A stretch of 64,000 nucleotides of DNA from positions 1,426,001 to 1,490,000 of the forward strand of contig JALPQD010000137.1 of assembly GCA_023101885.1 (NCBI GenBank), written 5' to 3'. Numbering within the stretch: the first letter of the stretch is position 1; each line of letters opens with the position of its first letter. This document shows, piece by piece, positions 49,796-62,600 of the stretch. The DNA comes from Typhlomys cinereus (lineage: Eukaryota; Chordata; Mammalia; Rodentia; Platacanthomyidae). A program made the position numbers and the translations under genes. Under the pieces are notes generated by a model. The model saw only the letters and a list, made by a program, of their open reading frames with translations. It had not been told where the DNA came from and did no database searches.

Positions 49796-50086
49796 TTAGG
49801 AAAACTTGGTGTATTAACAAATCCTCCCATTCTTCTCTCCCATATATCCCCCCAAGCATTTGGTAACCACTATTCCATTCTTCCATGAAGCCAATTCCCT
49901 TATATTCCACATATGAGTAAAACCATGTGGTCAGCATCTTTCTGTTCCTAGTTGTTTTTCTCATAAGGTCTATTCATGTCATCACAAATAACAGGATTGT
50001 ATCCTTTTGTGGTTGAATAATATTCTTTAGAAATATAATGAAAAATGTGGTATAGACATTTGAATTAATTCCATGTCTGTGTAGCA

Positions 50087-50450
50087 GTTACTCTTATCTG
50101 TTGCTGTAAAACACCATTCAAAGTCAAACAACTTAAGGGAGAAAAGGAGATTCATTCAGTTTATGGTTCTAGAGGGGAGATACAGTCCATTATGGAGGGA
50201 AAGGCATGGCTGGCTGGCAGAAGCTGGGGGCAGCTTAGGTCACATCCATCATGGAAGCTAAGGGCTGCATAAACTGCCAACTGCAAGAACAGACCTCTTC
50301 TGGAAGTAGGGTGGGATTAATCAACCTCAAAGCCCAATCCCTGTCACTTGTCTTCCTCCAGCATGACTCTTAAAGATGCTATGACTTTCCCAAACAATTA
50401 AGATTCAAACACACGAGTCTGTGGTGGACAACTCACATTTCATTCCATGA
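50087..50450 (+). mobile_element. Mid-copy rodent repeat, copy B, nested in L1M
   Basis: Same family as copy A at 35228-35560: GAGATTCATTCAGTTTATGG, AGAGGGGAGATACAGTCC, GTAGGGTGGGATTAATC, GTCTTCCTCCAGCATGACTC and a CCATGA end. L1M sequence stops at CCATGTCTGTG on its left and resumes at TAGGACCGCAAT on its right. Confidence 0.75.
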
Positions 50451-50999
50451 TAATAGGACCGCAATTTCCTCTTCAACATGTTGACCTTGTATCTTTGGAT
50501 ATATACCAAGTAGGTAAAATTAGCAAACCTATTGTTAAGTTTTTGAAGAATTTCCATATTGCTTTCCATAATGGATAAAATAATTTTCACTCACTCCCTC
50601 TAATAATGTACAAGGTTCCCTTTTCCCACCTTGTCCCTAGCACATGTCTCTTGTGTTTTTAATTGTAGTTAGGATTTGTATTTCCCTGATAATTAATGAT
50701 GCTGAGCATTTTTCTTCTATATAACTGCTGAGTATTTGTGTGTTTTTTCTTGAGAAATATCTATTTAAGTCTATTACCCATTTTAATAAGTTTTTTGTTT
50801 GTTTTTGCCACTGAGCTGCTTTAGTTCCTTATAAATTCTGTATATTAACCTCTGGAGAGAGAGAAACTTTGTAAATATTTTCTGCTCTTTTGTAGATTGT
50901 ATCTTCACTCTGTTAGTCATTGTGTAGAAGTTTTCTCATTCAATGTAAACCCATTTGTCTATTTTTGCTTTTGCCACTTCTACTTTGTGGCAATACATA

Positions 51000-51025
51000 T
51001 ACATATACATATACATACATATATA

Positions 51026-51080
<55 letters not shown>
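51000..51080. repeat. Compound (ACATAT)n(TG)n(TA)n tract
   Basis: ACATAT-type repeats, a TG run and a pure TA run of about 40 bp lie inside the antisense L1. Confidence 0.95.
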
Positions 51081-51084
<4 letters not shown>

Positions 51085-52660
51085 CAATGTCCAGAAGCAT
51101 GCTTCCTGTCTTTGCCCACTCATTTCATAGTTCTGAGACTCAAAGTCTTTAACCCATTTAGCTGAGTTTTGTATATTGGGTGAGATAGATAGATGTCTGT
51201 TTTCATATTTCTGCCTGTGACTACCTAATATTCCATTTATTGAAAAATTATCCTTTCCCAATGCCTGTTCTTAGCAACTTTGTCAAAAACCAGCTGAGTG
51301 TGCATGTCCAACTTTAGTTCTAGGCTCTCTTTCTGTATTATAGGTCTACAGATCTGCTTTCAGCCAGTTCTCTGATCTTTGGCTTATTAAACCTTTGTAG
51401 TACTTTAGGAAGTCAGGCAGTGCAAAGCCATTTGTTTGTTCCTTTTGTTTTAGTACTTTGGCATTCCAGAATTTTTGTGGTTTCAGATGAATTTTAAGAC
51501 CTTTTTCCCCATCTGTGAGGAATGTCAGTGGTATTTTGATAAGCGCTACATCGAACTTAGAGATCACTCTGGATAATTTAGATATTTTAATGATTTTTAT
51601 TATTCCAATCCAGCAGCAAAATATGTCTTTCCATTTGTGGACATTAAGTGTCTTTGTCAATTTCTTTCCCCTGATGTCTTATAATTTTCATTGCAATGGT
51701 CTTTTGCCTCTTTCATTAAATTAATAATTTTATAGATCAGATTGCTTTCTTCATTTCTTTGTCAGGTAATTTACCTTTAGTTTATAAAAATGCTACTGAT
51801 TTTTGTATGATAGTTTTCTGTCTTGAGATACTGCTAAATCATTTACTCTTTCTAATAACTTTTTTGGTGGACTCAGGTTTTCTACATATAAAATCATGTA
51901 GTCTGTAAAGAAAAAGAAGTTGACTTATCCTTTGTGATTTGAATGTCCTTTATTTTTCTCTTGTCTGATTCACCCAGCTATGAGTTTCAGTATTGTGCTC
52001 AGTATAAGTAGCCAAAGTGAACATCCTTGTCTTATTCCAGATCTTTGAAACAAAGCTTCTAGTCTTTCACTATTCAATAAATGAACTTTATTATGTTGGA
52101 GTATATTCTATCTATATCTAATTTGTTCTATTTCTATTATGAAAGAATAATGAAGTTTACCCAATACTTTCTCCCTGTCTGCTAACATCATGTTGTTTGG
52201 GGGATTTTTTTTTGGCCATTTTGTTGATGTGCTAGGTCACATTTAATGACTTGCAAATGTTGAACTATCCTTGTATCAATGAAATGAATCCTGTGTGATT
52301 ATCATGAGTAATGTTTTAATGTACTGCTGGATTTGGTTTGCAAGTATTTTTATTGAGGACTTCTGCATCTATATTTACCAGAAATATCAGTCTATGACTT
52401 TCTTTTTTGTCATGTACTCCTTTTTTGGTATCTACATAAACATCCATAGAGTGCGTTTATAAGAATTTTGTTCTCTTCAGTTATTTTGAATAATTTGAGA
52501 AGAGTAGACATAAATTGTTCCATAAATGTTTGGTATAATTCAGTGGAAAAACCATCTGGTCTTTGCTAGGAGACATTTTATTGCTCATTCACTCTTGTTG
52601 TTTTTTTATTGGTCTATTCATGTTTTCTATTTCCTCATAACTCAGTACTGCTATGGTGAT

Positions 52661-53535
52661 TGTCTTGTACTCTCCTGAAAGTACAATACAAGTGCTCTGT
52701 ATTCTGAGAGAGTACTATGAACTACTAGCATTCTGAAAAGTTCATTATTATGTATGACCTATGAGACTGACAAATCTCCACAAATGATGTGGCTCCACTA
52801 CTTTCTTTATATTGAATTTCATTCTGTAGAAGTAGTATCCTCCCTTGATTTGTTTTTTTGAAGATGATTCCAGTCATGAAACAAGTTATAACTATACATA
52901 GAAATAAACAAACCATCCGAGAGTAAGGAAACTGTTGTGATGAATTTTTACTGGCAGATGACTATCATTACATCTCTATTCTCATCATATGTTCTCCTTC
53001 ACTGAAGTTTTTTAGGGCCCATAAGTCCTGCCCACTAGGAATGAGTCCTATGTGGGATAGCACCAGGACCTCCTGCCACTGAACAAGAATCTGTTTTTAA
53101 AAATGGACCAATTACGATGGCCAAGGATTCTCTCTTTCAAGCTCCGTTATCCAAGAACGTAAATTAAGTTCTTTCCATTCTAATCACTTTCTCTATGGTC
53201 TCTGTCTATTGTTCTACATAAAGATGAAGTAAACTGGTATTCCTGTCATTGACACGAAAGGGAGAGACCTGAAATTTAGCCCTACATGCTTTAGCATACA
53301 AATGGATTACAGGTAGGACAAGTTTACTGGAGTTAAACAGAACTATGTTCCAAAGCTTTACCACACACCAACCATGTAAGCTTAGACCACTGTCATTGTC
53401 CATGTAAAGTAGACTGATACTCTCACTATGAGGTATGATATGCATAATGTTTATAGCACAGAGTAGGCAAGATATATTATCCTATTCTAACTTTTATTCC
53501 ATGTATAGTACTAACATTTATTTTTGCTTTTCTTT
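52661..53535. other. Unique sequence
   Basis: No feature recognised. Confidence 0.4.
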
Positions 53536-53540
53536 TTCTT

Positions 53541-53668
53541 TATTTTTGAGATCATGGTTTCATATAACCTCTACTGGCCACACACTTGCCACTATATTTG
53601 AAGATGACCTTGAACACCTGCTCCACCTCCTGAGTGCTGGAATCATAGACTTGCCATCATGCCCTTAG
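53541..53668 (-). mobile_element. B1-like SINE, antisense
   Basis: TTTTTGAGATCATGGTTTCA, GATGACCTTGAACACCTGCT and CCTCCTGAGTGCTGGAATCA, TAGACTTGCCATCATGCCC follow the reverse complement of a B1. Confidence 0.7.
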
Positions 53669-54394
53669 AGTGCTAGCAATATGAATTATTTTCACAGGTA
53701 TTGAAACAGCTTCTAAACACAAATAACCAAACTGACATTTACACATCATTACAGTTATCAACAATTTCTAAAGCTCAAATATAAATAGTTCTGTAATGAG
53801 GGTTCTGGGTTCATAGCAAAACTAATATTGAGATCCATGCTATACTCTACCATCATTGACTCATTATTTCTTCAGATGATCAAAACTGACTTCTGAAATG
53901 ATCTCGATTATCAGAGAACAATACAAATACAGAACTGCAACAAGTCTAGAATTTGTTTACTACAATCTCATATGATAGATGACACAACTGAGGTCTACAG
54001 ACAACACCTGACCCAATTATAGTCAAGATCCAAAGGGCCAAGACCCTCCAGCTCATAACACGTTGCTTTCATCACTTTGTTTGAAGCAGCTGGTACTTGA
54101 TCATCATTGGCTCAAGGCTTTGAATCTCATTGGCCAGGATATGCTGATGAAGAACTCATTCTTCAGTCTATCCCTACAGTGTCAATGTCAGCTTCAAATT
54201 CTGTACCGTTACTCTTACACAAATATAATTATCTAAAAGGCTTGCTGAGTGTTAAACTATTATAGAAACTAGGGAAGTATTTTCAGCAGGTCAAAAATAC
54301 ACTCAGATTTGTGGTTGGTGGAATGCAGAGAACCTAGAAGAGAGATAAAAGTCCCTGCTTAGCTCATCCAGTTTGTCGTTCCTTCCTTTATGCA

Positions 54395-54560
54395 ATAGTG
54401 TTTATTCAACACCTACAATAAATTGAACTCAAAATGATTATGGAGTTTGGAATCTACTGAGAAGGCAGACAATAAATGAGTAAGCAAAGAAACAAAACAT
54501 TTGCAGATATAAATTACAATAAAGATATGAACAGCATGCTATGTGGTAGAGAATAATGGG
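54395..54560 (+). mobile_element. L2-like fragment
   Basis: TTTATTCAACACCTACAATA, ATGGAGTTTGGAATCTACTG and GGCAGACAATAAATGAGTAA, GCAAAGAAAC follow a common L2-type end in order. Confidence 0.5.
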
Positions 54561-54687
54561 TTAGCAAGAACCTGTTTAAATCAAAGGAGTGATGGAACAA
54601 AGTGCATTGGGAAGAATTGGAACAGAGGGCATTCCTAAGATATGACCAAGACTGGTTTTGGAATTCAGATAAAGGCAGTTTGATTCC

Positions 54688-55051
54688 TGTTGGGCCCGCC
54701 CAGGATTTGCCCCAGGGCATGGCCAAGCACATGGGACTAAAGATGGTGCTGAGGGCTAGTGTCCTGGGCGTGACCTTGATCACATTACAGAGAGCCCTAA
54801 TTGGCTTTTAGGTATTGACTTGCCTTCTGTGCTGAGTGACATTGGACTTGACCTGTGGTACCTGAAGGATGTGTTGACCTTTGACACAATTGGGTGCCCG
54901 TTTGGCACCTTGTGGTCTTTTGTCTATATAAGTAAGCTGTTTTGTTACCCCCAACAAACTGAGATTTGCGTTGACAAACCTCCCTCCCCCGAGTCTCTGG
55001 GGAATTGAGGCGGAGGTGGGGATAGCGGGACTTAATCTTTCTTCATCATCA
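54688..55051 (+). mobile_element. Solo LTR of an endogenous retrovirus (class II-like)
   Basis: It starts TGTTGGGCCCGCCC and contains an AAGATGGTGCTGAGGGCTAG stretch resembling the 5' part of beta-type (IAP-like) LTRs. A TATA box (TCTATATAAG, about 54923) is followed by GTTTTGTTACCCCCAACAAA and GAGTCTCTGGGGAATTGAGG, and it ends near CATCATCACA. No gag, pro, pol or env sequence is next to it, so it is a solo LTR. The exact 3' end and target-site duplication are not resolved. Confidence 0.55.
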
Positions 55052-58000
55052 CAGCAGGTTTTGCAATCGTGTGAATGAGGGAGTGAGTGGGTAGAGACAT
55101 GCCATGCTGTGGGTGTTGGACTCTACAGTTCCTGTGTCTGAGGAGGGACAAGCACAACATAAAGTAGATGTGCCGGTTTTCAAAAGTTCTTGATTAAAAA
55201 GTTAAGACAATGTAGATGAACAGATAGGACAAAGCAAGAGATCTTCCACAGTTTGTGATAGAATAAGGATGGTTAGTTTGGGAGGAAAGCCAAAAACCAC
55301 TCAGTTTCCATTAGTTGAGGAGACACTCTACTAACTTGAAAAATAGGAAGCCATGGGAATATTGGGGGGAAAACAGAATGCTCGTCTGGCACACTGCACT
55401 CTAAGAGAGTCAGTTAAAAGTGTTCAGTCATCTGGAGAAACAAATTTTGAAGGTTAAGAGAGTCTGAAAAACAGACATTTAGATTTAAAGATCATATCTT
55501 TGAAGTTTATTTTATTAAAATAGAGGAAATATTCAAGGAGTCTGCAATGAGAAGGTTTTAGAATAAGCAGATATTTGACTAAACTCCTAGAAAAAGTCAA
55601 TTTAAAGTGTGGGTAGATCTAAAGAAGTAACATGCATTCATGGTGGTGAATCTTTAATGATAAGTTAGCATTCTCATTTTACATAAGGCATTATCAATGT
55701 CAAAGATGCAACAGGAAAGGGTGGTGCTACCTTAGCAAAGACACAGTGGTAGAGAACAGGAAATTGAATGTTCAGAATAGAAAGCAAGATGGTTTGACAG
55801 GAACGGATAGGCTTCAGTAGAGCATAACACAGGGCATAAGGTTACAAAGACAGGGGAAGAGGGAAATAGCTAAGGAAAAGCAAGAGACCCAAAGGAATTT
55901 GGATCTGACATGAAAGACATGCCCTCTATATGCTTAAACCAAGGGGTAATTGTGAAAACTAGAACTTGATAGTCATTATTTTGACAGCATCATATGTAAA
56001 AATGGAATAGGAATTAAGTGACAGTTGAGAAAAATACAAAAGATTTTGGAGAAAGTACTTAAGCTAGACATTGTATATATTAGTATTTGTAAACTGCTCC
56101 CCTTTCTGTAAATGTATCAAAGAGAATAAGATTATCACATTGTTCCATATCCAGTCCTTTTATTCTGATATTCCATAAATGAGATGTGGGAAATGTCATA
56201 TAATTCAAGATCCAGTCAAACAAACTGCAAAATACACATGATCTCTGAGTGAAGTGAATATGAGAAATTAATTATACCACTGGTGAAGAAACAGACAGGT
56301 CAGAGAGGACATGAGAAAGAAGAGAGAGATTAGCCATGGCAGGAAGCTGTGCTTTCTCTAGGGCCAGCTGAATGAGGAAAAGAGCTGGTCAGCAGAACCC
56401 TGAAGCAAATCTCAAACCACAGAGGGCTCTACCTATCTGAAGTTGGGAATGTGGTGAGAGGAGGCCATCCAGACTGGAGGCTAGGAAACACAAGCAGGGG
56501 AGGCCAAAGGAGGAGGAACAAAAGAGAAGGAAAGAAAGAGGAAAGGAGATAATAATCACCTCAAGAGGTCTTCTATAGTCATTTATAGACATATTAAATC
56601 TTGTTAAGAGTTTCAAATTAAGAAAAGCACACAGAATATTTCCAATTTAGTATAATATATTTATAAAAATGACTTCTTTTTTCATACCAGTCTAGGCTAA
56701 ACTCATGTCTTTCTCAAGAGAAAATACTTTTACATGTATAATGTTTTCCTTGATTGCCAAAATAATTATTCATTTCCATCATAATTTAAGAAATAAAAAA
56801 ATACCTACTCTCAGTCATTCATCAAATTCAAATTGATCATTTTGTTTAGCTATGATCACATCATGCTATTAACAGCAAATCTCAAAATCCTATTAATATT
56901 TAACATCAATACTATCAAACTACAATCCTATCAGATAATATTTATTTTATATGCTATAACTTTGCACACTGATCCATGAATTAATGATAGAAGCTGAGAG
57001 ACTGAGTTTGACATTATGATTCCTTTATATGAAATTATTTGAGAAATTCATTTGTATTTTGTCACATGTTTACATCAATAATAAGTGTCCTGTTATTTTG
57101 ACACCATTAGAAGAGTTTATTTAATTAGCACTTTTCTTTCAAAAATATGCACTTTTTTATATATATATATTCTTTTTTCAGCTTTCTTACAGTGATTTTC
57201 CAACTCCTTTTTAAATATGATAAAGAATATGATAGATTTGATATGAGCAATATGTCTCATAAGATCTAAAGAAATAACTTTATAGCAAAAAAATCATTGA
57301 TTTAACAAATGTGCCATAAATTTTTGTTTCCTGATACCCAGGAATGTTTCAGATTCTCAGTAGAATATGTTGCTTTGCTCATGATCTCCGCCAAATCCAG
57401 TGAACTTCCCCAAGATCAAAGTCCTTACTCAAAGAGGCTGGGCCAGACTACTGATTAGGCCACAGACAATCATATTACACAGCCTGGCTGATGACCCATG
57501 ATATGACCTGTTATTAAAAGCTTGTAAAGTCACTGGTAATTAGCTCAGCCATTCAAATAAGCTCCTTTTGATATCTGGGCTAGAGAACAGAGAAGACTGC
57601 TTGTTTGGCAGCAAGGTGATAAAAACCCAAAATCTTAGAACCTCAGTGGCCATAGGAAAGAAGAAAGCCCTTTGCAGAAGCCCCTTCACTCCATTGACTT
57701 CTAAGTACCAATCCATAGGCATTGTGGGAATGATTGTCCTGCCCTCATGGGTACAAACCTAATTAACTCTAACAACTAAACCTAACAATAAATATAGATA
57801 AACTCAGGAAGAAATAGATCCATGGGCAGTAAATCACAGATCAAGGGCTTTTCAATTTATTTTTGCCAGTATGAACCCAGGGCTTACTGGCAAGAAGATG
57901 GATTCTAATTAGAGGAATTGGGTAGTCAATGGTTACTTGAATACCTTTTTTTCCTAAGGAAAGAAAGTTGAATGGCAGTGGCAACTGATGTTCTTATAAC

Positions 58001-58460
58001 AGGAGTTGTAAGTATTCCCAGTGGGAATACTGTCCAGACCTGTGGCTTTTTCTGTACCGCAAGAGAATGATAGCACTTGATAGTTGCATTGTAGTCAAAC
58101 CACCCAGGGGCAATGCCTCTTGAGAGACAGAGTGGTAGGAGGAATTCTTTGGAGAAGCCCTCGAGCTCCAGGTCTGAGCACTCATGTTCTGCTGCTGGGA
58201 TGGTTGGCAACAGAGAAGAGCTATGTGCAGACATTGCCCTCGATGCACTCAAGCTTCACTAGCCAAGATGATGCTTCATCCTCAGAGTAGGCCCTGAAGT
58301 GGAGTTGAGCAGGATAGAGAGGAATTGTCATCCTTTTTCTTCTGATTCCATGCAAGGGTTGATTTGTAAGTACACTCCCCATTCAGTTTACACGTAATAG
58401 CCCCCATTTCTAGCTCAGTCTGAGGCATAGAATAGTAAAAGAACTCTGTTAAAAATTCAC
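55052..58460. other. Unique AT-rich sequence
   Basis: No gene or clear repeat is recognised. A 21-bp palindrome (10-bp arms) lies at 58011-58031. Confidence 0.4.
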
Positions 58461-58464
58461 AGGT

Positions 58465-58689
58465 GGGGCTGGAGAGATGGCTCAGCGGTTAAGACTCTGC
58501 CTCACAAGGAGAAGGTCCTGTGTTCAGTTCCCAGGCTCCATGTAAAGAAACGCCCAGAGGAAATGGCTGTGGCCTGCTTGTGACCCTGGTGGGCAGAGCT
58601 GAGAAATCCTAGAGCAAAGCAAAAAGGAGATAGAAGCAATCTAGGATGATTCCCGAAATCATCTTTGGGCCTTCACAGGGACACACAAT

Positions 58690-58735
<46 letters not shown>

Positions 58736-58744
58736 GCACGCACA

Positions 58745-58780
<36 letters not shown>

Positions 58781-58787
58781 AAAAGAG
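58465..58787 (+). mobile_element. Older SINE, subfamily 2
   Basis: Head GGGGCTGGAGAGATGGCTCA, B box GTTCAGTTCCC, body AGAAGCAATCTAGGATGATT and CTTTGGGCCTTCACAGGGAC, and a (TC)n(AC)n(AG)n tail at 58687-58785. The flanks AATTCACAG at 58454-58462 and 58788-58796 are a perfect target-site duplication. Confidence 0.88.
58691..58780. repeat. (TC)n(AC)n(AG)n microsatellite in SINE tail
   Basis: Three dinucleotide runs follow each other within the SINE tail. Confidence 0.95.
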
Positions 58788-59299
58788 AATTCACAGACAC
58801 AATGCTTTGTGTGGAAATGAGCTCTCAAGTAATGACTAATGAACTAACTCAAAGTAAAGATGAATGGATGAACAGATAAAAGAATTTATCGTAAATGACT
58901 CCAATTACTTAACAAAAATCTCCCAAAGGGCAGATTAGAGGAAGATGGAACCAAAGAAACTGAACTGATAATTTAGTAATGGTGACTCACATGGCCTGTG
59001 ATGTAATGGCTATCTTTTATTATTTACATGCCTAGAAGAACCAACCTGAACATACAGCATTCTGAGATAGAAGCCATTGAGGAAAAAAAAAAAAAAAAGA
59101 AAGAAAGAAGAAAAGAAAAGACATGCCCCGATGTCTGATGTCCTGTCTTAAAAGAATCACTTGAGTTGTACCTCCTCTTTAGGTCTACAAACATTTGAGA
59201 AGTAATTCATCCAAATATGCATATATAAATGACAGTACTGTCTGCAACTTTACAAACAAAGCCAGAGGAATCACTAGGAAAATGTCCCTGCTGTTCAGC

Positions 59300-59375
59300 A
59301 AATATTTATCAAATGACTATTATGTGTCAGATTTCATTTTAGGATACAGAGAAGCATTTTTCTCTTGAAAGATAC
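59300..59375 (+). mobile_element. L2-like fragment
   Basis: TTCAGCAAATATTTATCAAA, TGACTATTATGTGTCAGATT and TTTAGGATACAGAGAAGCAT follow a common L2-type end. Confidence 0.5.
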
Positions 59376-59461
59376 ATTTAGGATTGATATTCACAAAATA
59401 TAACCAGAGAGAGTTTAGTGTACATTTTCATATTACTATTGGTAAAGAAAAATTCAAGAAG

Positions 59462-59650
59462 GGGATCGGCAGCATAGTTCAGTGGGCAAAGGCATGTTTC
59501 CTGAAAGTCTAGATACCTGAGTTCTAATTCCCTGAATCCGTGTAAAAGTGGAAAAGAACCAACTCCACAAAGTCCTTAACCTCTATATGTCACTATGTCA
59601 TGCATGCACACACAAACATGCACAATAAATAATAGTAATGATAAAATAAG
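59462..59650 (+). mobile_element. B3/B2-like SINE
   Basis: GGGATCGGCAGCATAGTTCA, GTGGGCAAAGGCATGTTTCC, CTGAGTTCTAATTCCCTG (B box), CTCTATATGTCACTATGTCA and ATGCATGCACACAC, with an AATAAATAATAG tail. Confidence 0.65.
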
Positions 59651-62600
59651 AATATTTAAAAATAAAGGCCATTAATTTGGAAAACTTCAAGAGATTCTTT
59701 TCCCCAGAGCTTTTTCTGATATATGGCAACCAATGAATGTTGATCGGATCAGATGTTTGCCTTAGAGAATTATCCAAATGTGTTCTAAATGATGAAAGAT
59801 GGCTAATGAGATTCTTATTTACTTTATTTCAAAGTCTGTAATTTACATCAAAGTTCAGAACTAAGAGTGGACATCTTGGTGAACATTCTTGACTCTCAAA
59901 CTTTGTTTTCATAATAGCTATTTTGCTAAATGCAATCAAAAAGTCCATAAATAATTTTGTCTTAAATTTACAGACAACAAAACTCTCAAAACCATTTGTC
60001 TATTCTGAATTTTCATTCTCTTCTTGTTATACTTAAGATGAACAATGAATTCTTTCTTCTAAGTTTACATCTTGATATCTTTTCTTTCTCTATCTCTATA
60101 GTATAAAATAAGAATTCAATCATGCGCTAATTGTCCTTTACCATTTCCTATCTAATCAATGTGTATCTGCATAGTTGGCTAAGTTGTCAAAATTGTTTCA
60201 TGACCTCACCTAAAGTGAATGGTTTCCAGTTTTCATGTTCATAGCAATCATTTCTAGAGTGAATCACATAACCTACTTGCTGTCAGGTAAGTAATGAAAT
60301 CTTATTAAAGGATCCTCATGCAGGTGTGGGCCAAACAACAGTGAAAGGTGTACACTGGGAGCTGGCAAGAAGATGAAAAATGGCATCTGAAGGGCTGCCT
60401 AGTGTGCTGTGGACAGAGATTCAGCCAATTTGTAATGCCTTATCTGGATGGGAGCTCAGGCAATGAATGTAGCAACCTTGCATTTCCCATGCCTGATTAC
60501 CTATGGATGCATTTCACAGAGCAAACCCATTGCAAGGCAGAATCAGAGAATCCAGGAAACTCCTGCAGCCAAGAATAAGGCAGGTAGGGATGTATGAAGG
60601 AACATAGGTAATATGCTATAATATTTTTCTTGCACGATTTATTCTTTTCTTTATGTTTTTGGATATTACAACAAAAATCGAAACTAGATCTGTGGTGAAA
60701 TGTCATGAGCCAGTGCGCATGGTGCTATGGACTGTGAACTTGCTTTGTTGTTTTCACTCATCCTAGATTGATTCCATCCAGTGGGCTTACCTCAGGGACA
60801 AAGGTTACCCAAGTCTCTCCAGTGTGGCTTTATCTCCCAATACACATTATTTGCATTAGCTAATAAATCCCTTTATTATGTGTTGCATACATGTACGAAA
60901 TTTCCAAAGAGGAAATTACACCCATAAAAAGCTTTTTAGGGTTGGCGGAGCCAGGCAGAGACCATAGCCCTTTACCAGATTGCTAAGCTTGGCCAGGTGG
61001 GAAAGGGAAGTATCCACAATGCTTTACTTAGTCTCTTGAGACTGGTTTTGTTGAACAGAGTAACCAGGCTTCCATATATAACACTTTTGGTATTATTCAA
61101 ATAAGAATGGTAAGCTTAAGGTGCTATCTTTATATTCCATTTGATATTTACATTATTTTTCCAAAGCACTATTATAATTTTCATAATGTTGTAGGTTATA
61201 TATTGTATCCTTAAAAGATTTCAGTAAACTTACATGTTTGACATATGTCATAGAAAATAATACATAGTCTCAGACTTGTGGGCAGTTTATGAATGCCATA
61301 AGTTATTAACAGATACTTGGAAAAATCAGCCTCTGGAGTCTGTGTTTAATGTCCAAACTGGTGGTTGAAGTAACTGAAGAGAAAATGTGAAAAGTTGGAT
61401 CTTGCATTTGGATTTCTTTCTCTAAGATTTTCTCAATGGATTCCTCCAGAGTCACACCAGCATATGACCCATTTCAAAAGGGCCATTTTTGAGATTGCTC
61501 AAGTAGGCAAGTCATACTGCTTCTGCCCATATTTTCTTCAGTACAGAAGCATGTAGCATTTTTATATCACCTCCTCTATCCCAAGCAGCCGCAGGAAACC
61601 TTGTTCAGTTGATTCCATGGAATTTTGGGCAAAAGAATTGGAATCATATCATACCAGAGATGTTCATGCCATAGGAGCAGTCAAAAAATGGTTGACTTAA
61701 AGAATTCCATCAACCATCATTATTATAACTGAATGTAAATGCTTCAGCATTAGAGTAAGCCAGATTCTGAGGATCCCTTAGATCTACAGTCCAGAGCTCG
61801 CAGAGGTTCAGCAAAATGAACACAAAAGAGTAAGACCAGAATCAGCAGAAGCAAACCCAGCAATAACTCGGGAAGATCTGGCTAATGAGCTTCCGGATGA
61901 AGTTCCAATCAAGAGATTAGAGTGTAGCTGCTGTCAACAGTTGCCAATTAGCGTGTTTAAAACTGGCGCAGACAATGACATTAGCACAAAGAATAAATAA
62001 AAGAGTTAATGGCAAATTCTCTGAGACAGGCTGGAAGAAGCAAAGACCAGAACTTGTCCTGTGGGTCTCCGACAGGGATGAGAGCTCAGGGCCTTCACCA
62101 GATTCTTGTCATCCTTTGCTGGCGCTTTCCTCAGTGGGGGGAAAATCTCTCTCTCAAGCACTCTTAGCTGAAGAACTCTTCATTAAGAAACACTAATTCC
62201 TTTTTGTTTGTACTTAATATTCACCAAGTAATCTTGACTGTAGGTTGCATTTCCATCTGTTTGCCTCAGGGAAAAATGTGTGATGAAACACCACTTCATG
62301 AGTATCTAGTGGAAGTGCTGCCTTAAAGCCTGGGGCATCTGCTGGAGGCCCTGGTCCCTGAGCTGTGAGTTTGGGTCATTGCCTCCAGAACCTGGGGCAA
62401 GTGGCTCATCCTTTCTGTGGCCTTCATTCACTTATCTTAATGAGAATTATTAATAAGTATAATCATAGGATTGTACCTTTTCAGGATTGTTAGAGAAGCT
62501 ATCATTTGATCAAGGCTTCCAATGTTGTGAATTTAGTTGGAGTCAGTCCCTCATGACTTCCTCTTTGGGGCTCACTGAAAAGGCTCTCTGTGTAGACACA

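Larger units (their letters stand above)
49800..52660 (-). pseudogene. Old L1M element, antisense, ORF2 remnant plus 3' UTR
   Basis: On the plus strand one reads, in order, TTGGTAACCACTATTCCATT, CCACATATGAGTAAAACCAT, TTGGATATATACC, TTTTTCTTCTATATAACTGC, TTTTGCCACTGAGCTGCTTT, then ORF2-complement strings such as TCCAATCCAGCAGCAAAATA, CATCTGTGAGGAATGTCAGT and CTGCTGGATTTGGTTTGCAA. This is the reverse complement of an L1M 3' UTR and the reverse-transcriptase part of ORF2. Frames are broken throughout. It is interrupted by the repeat at 50087-50450 and by the (TA)n tract at 51000-51080. Confidence 0.85.
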
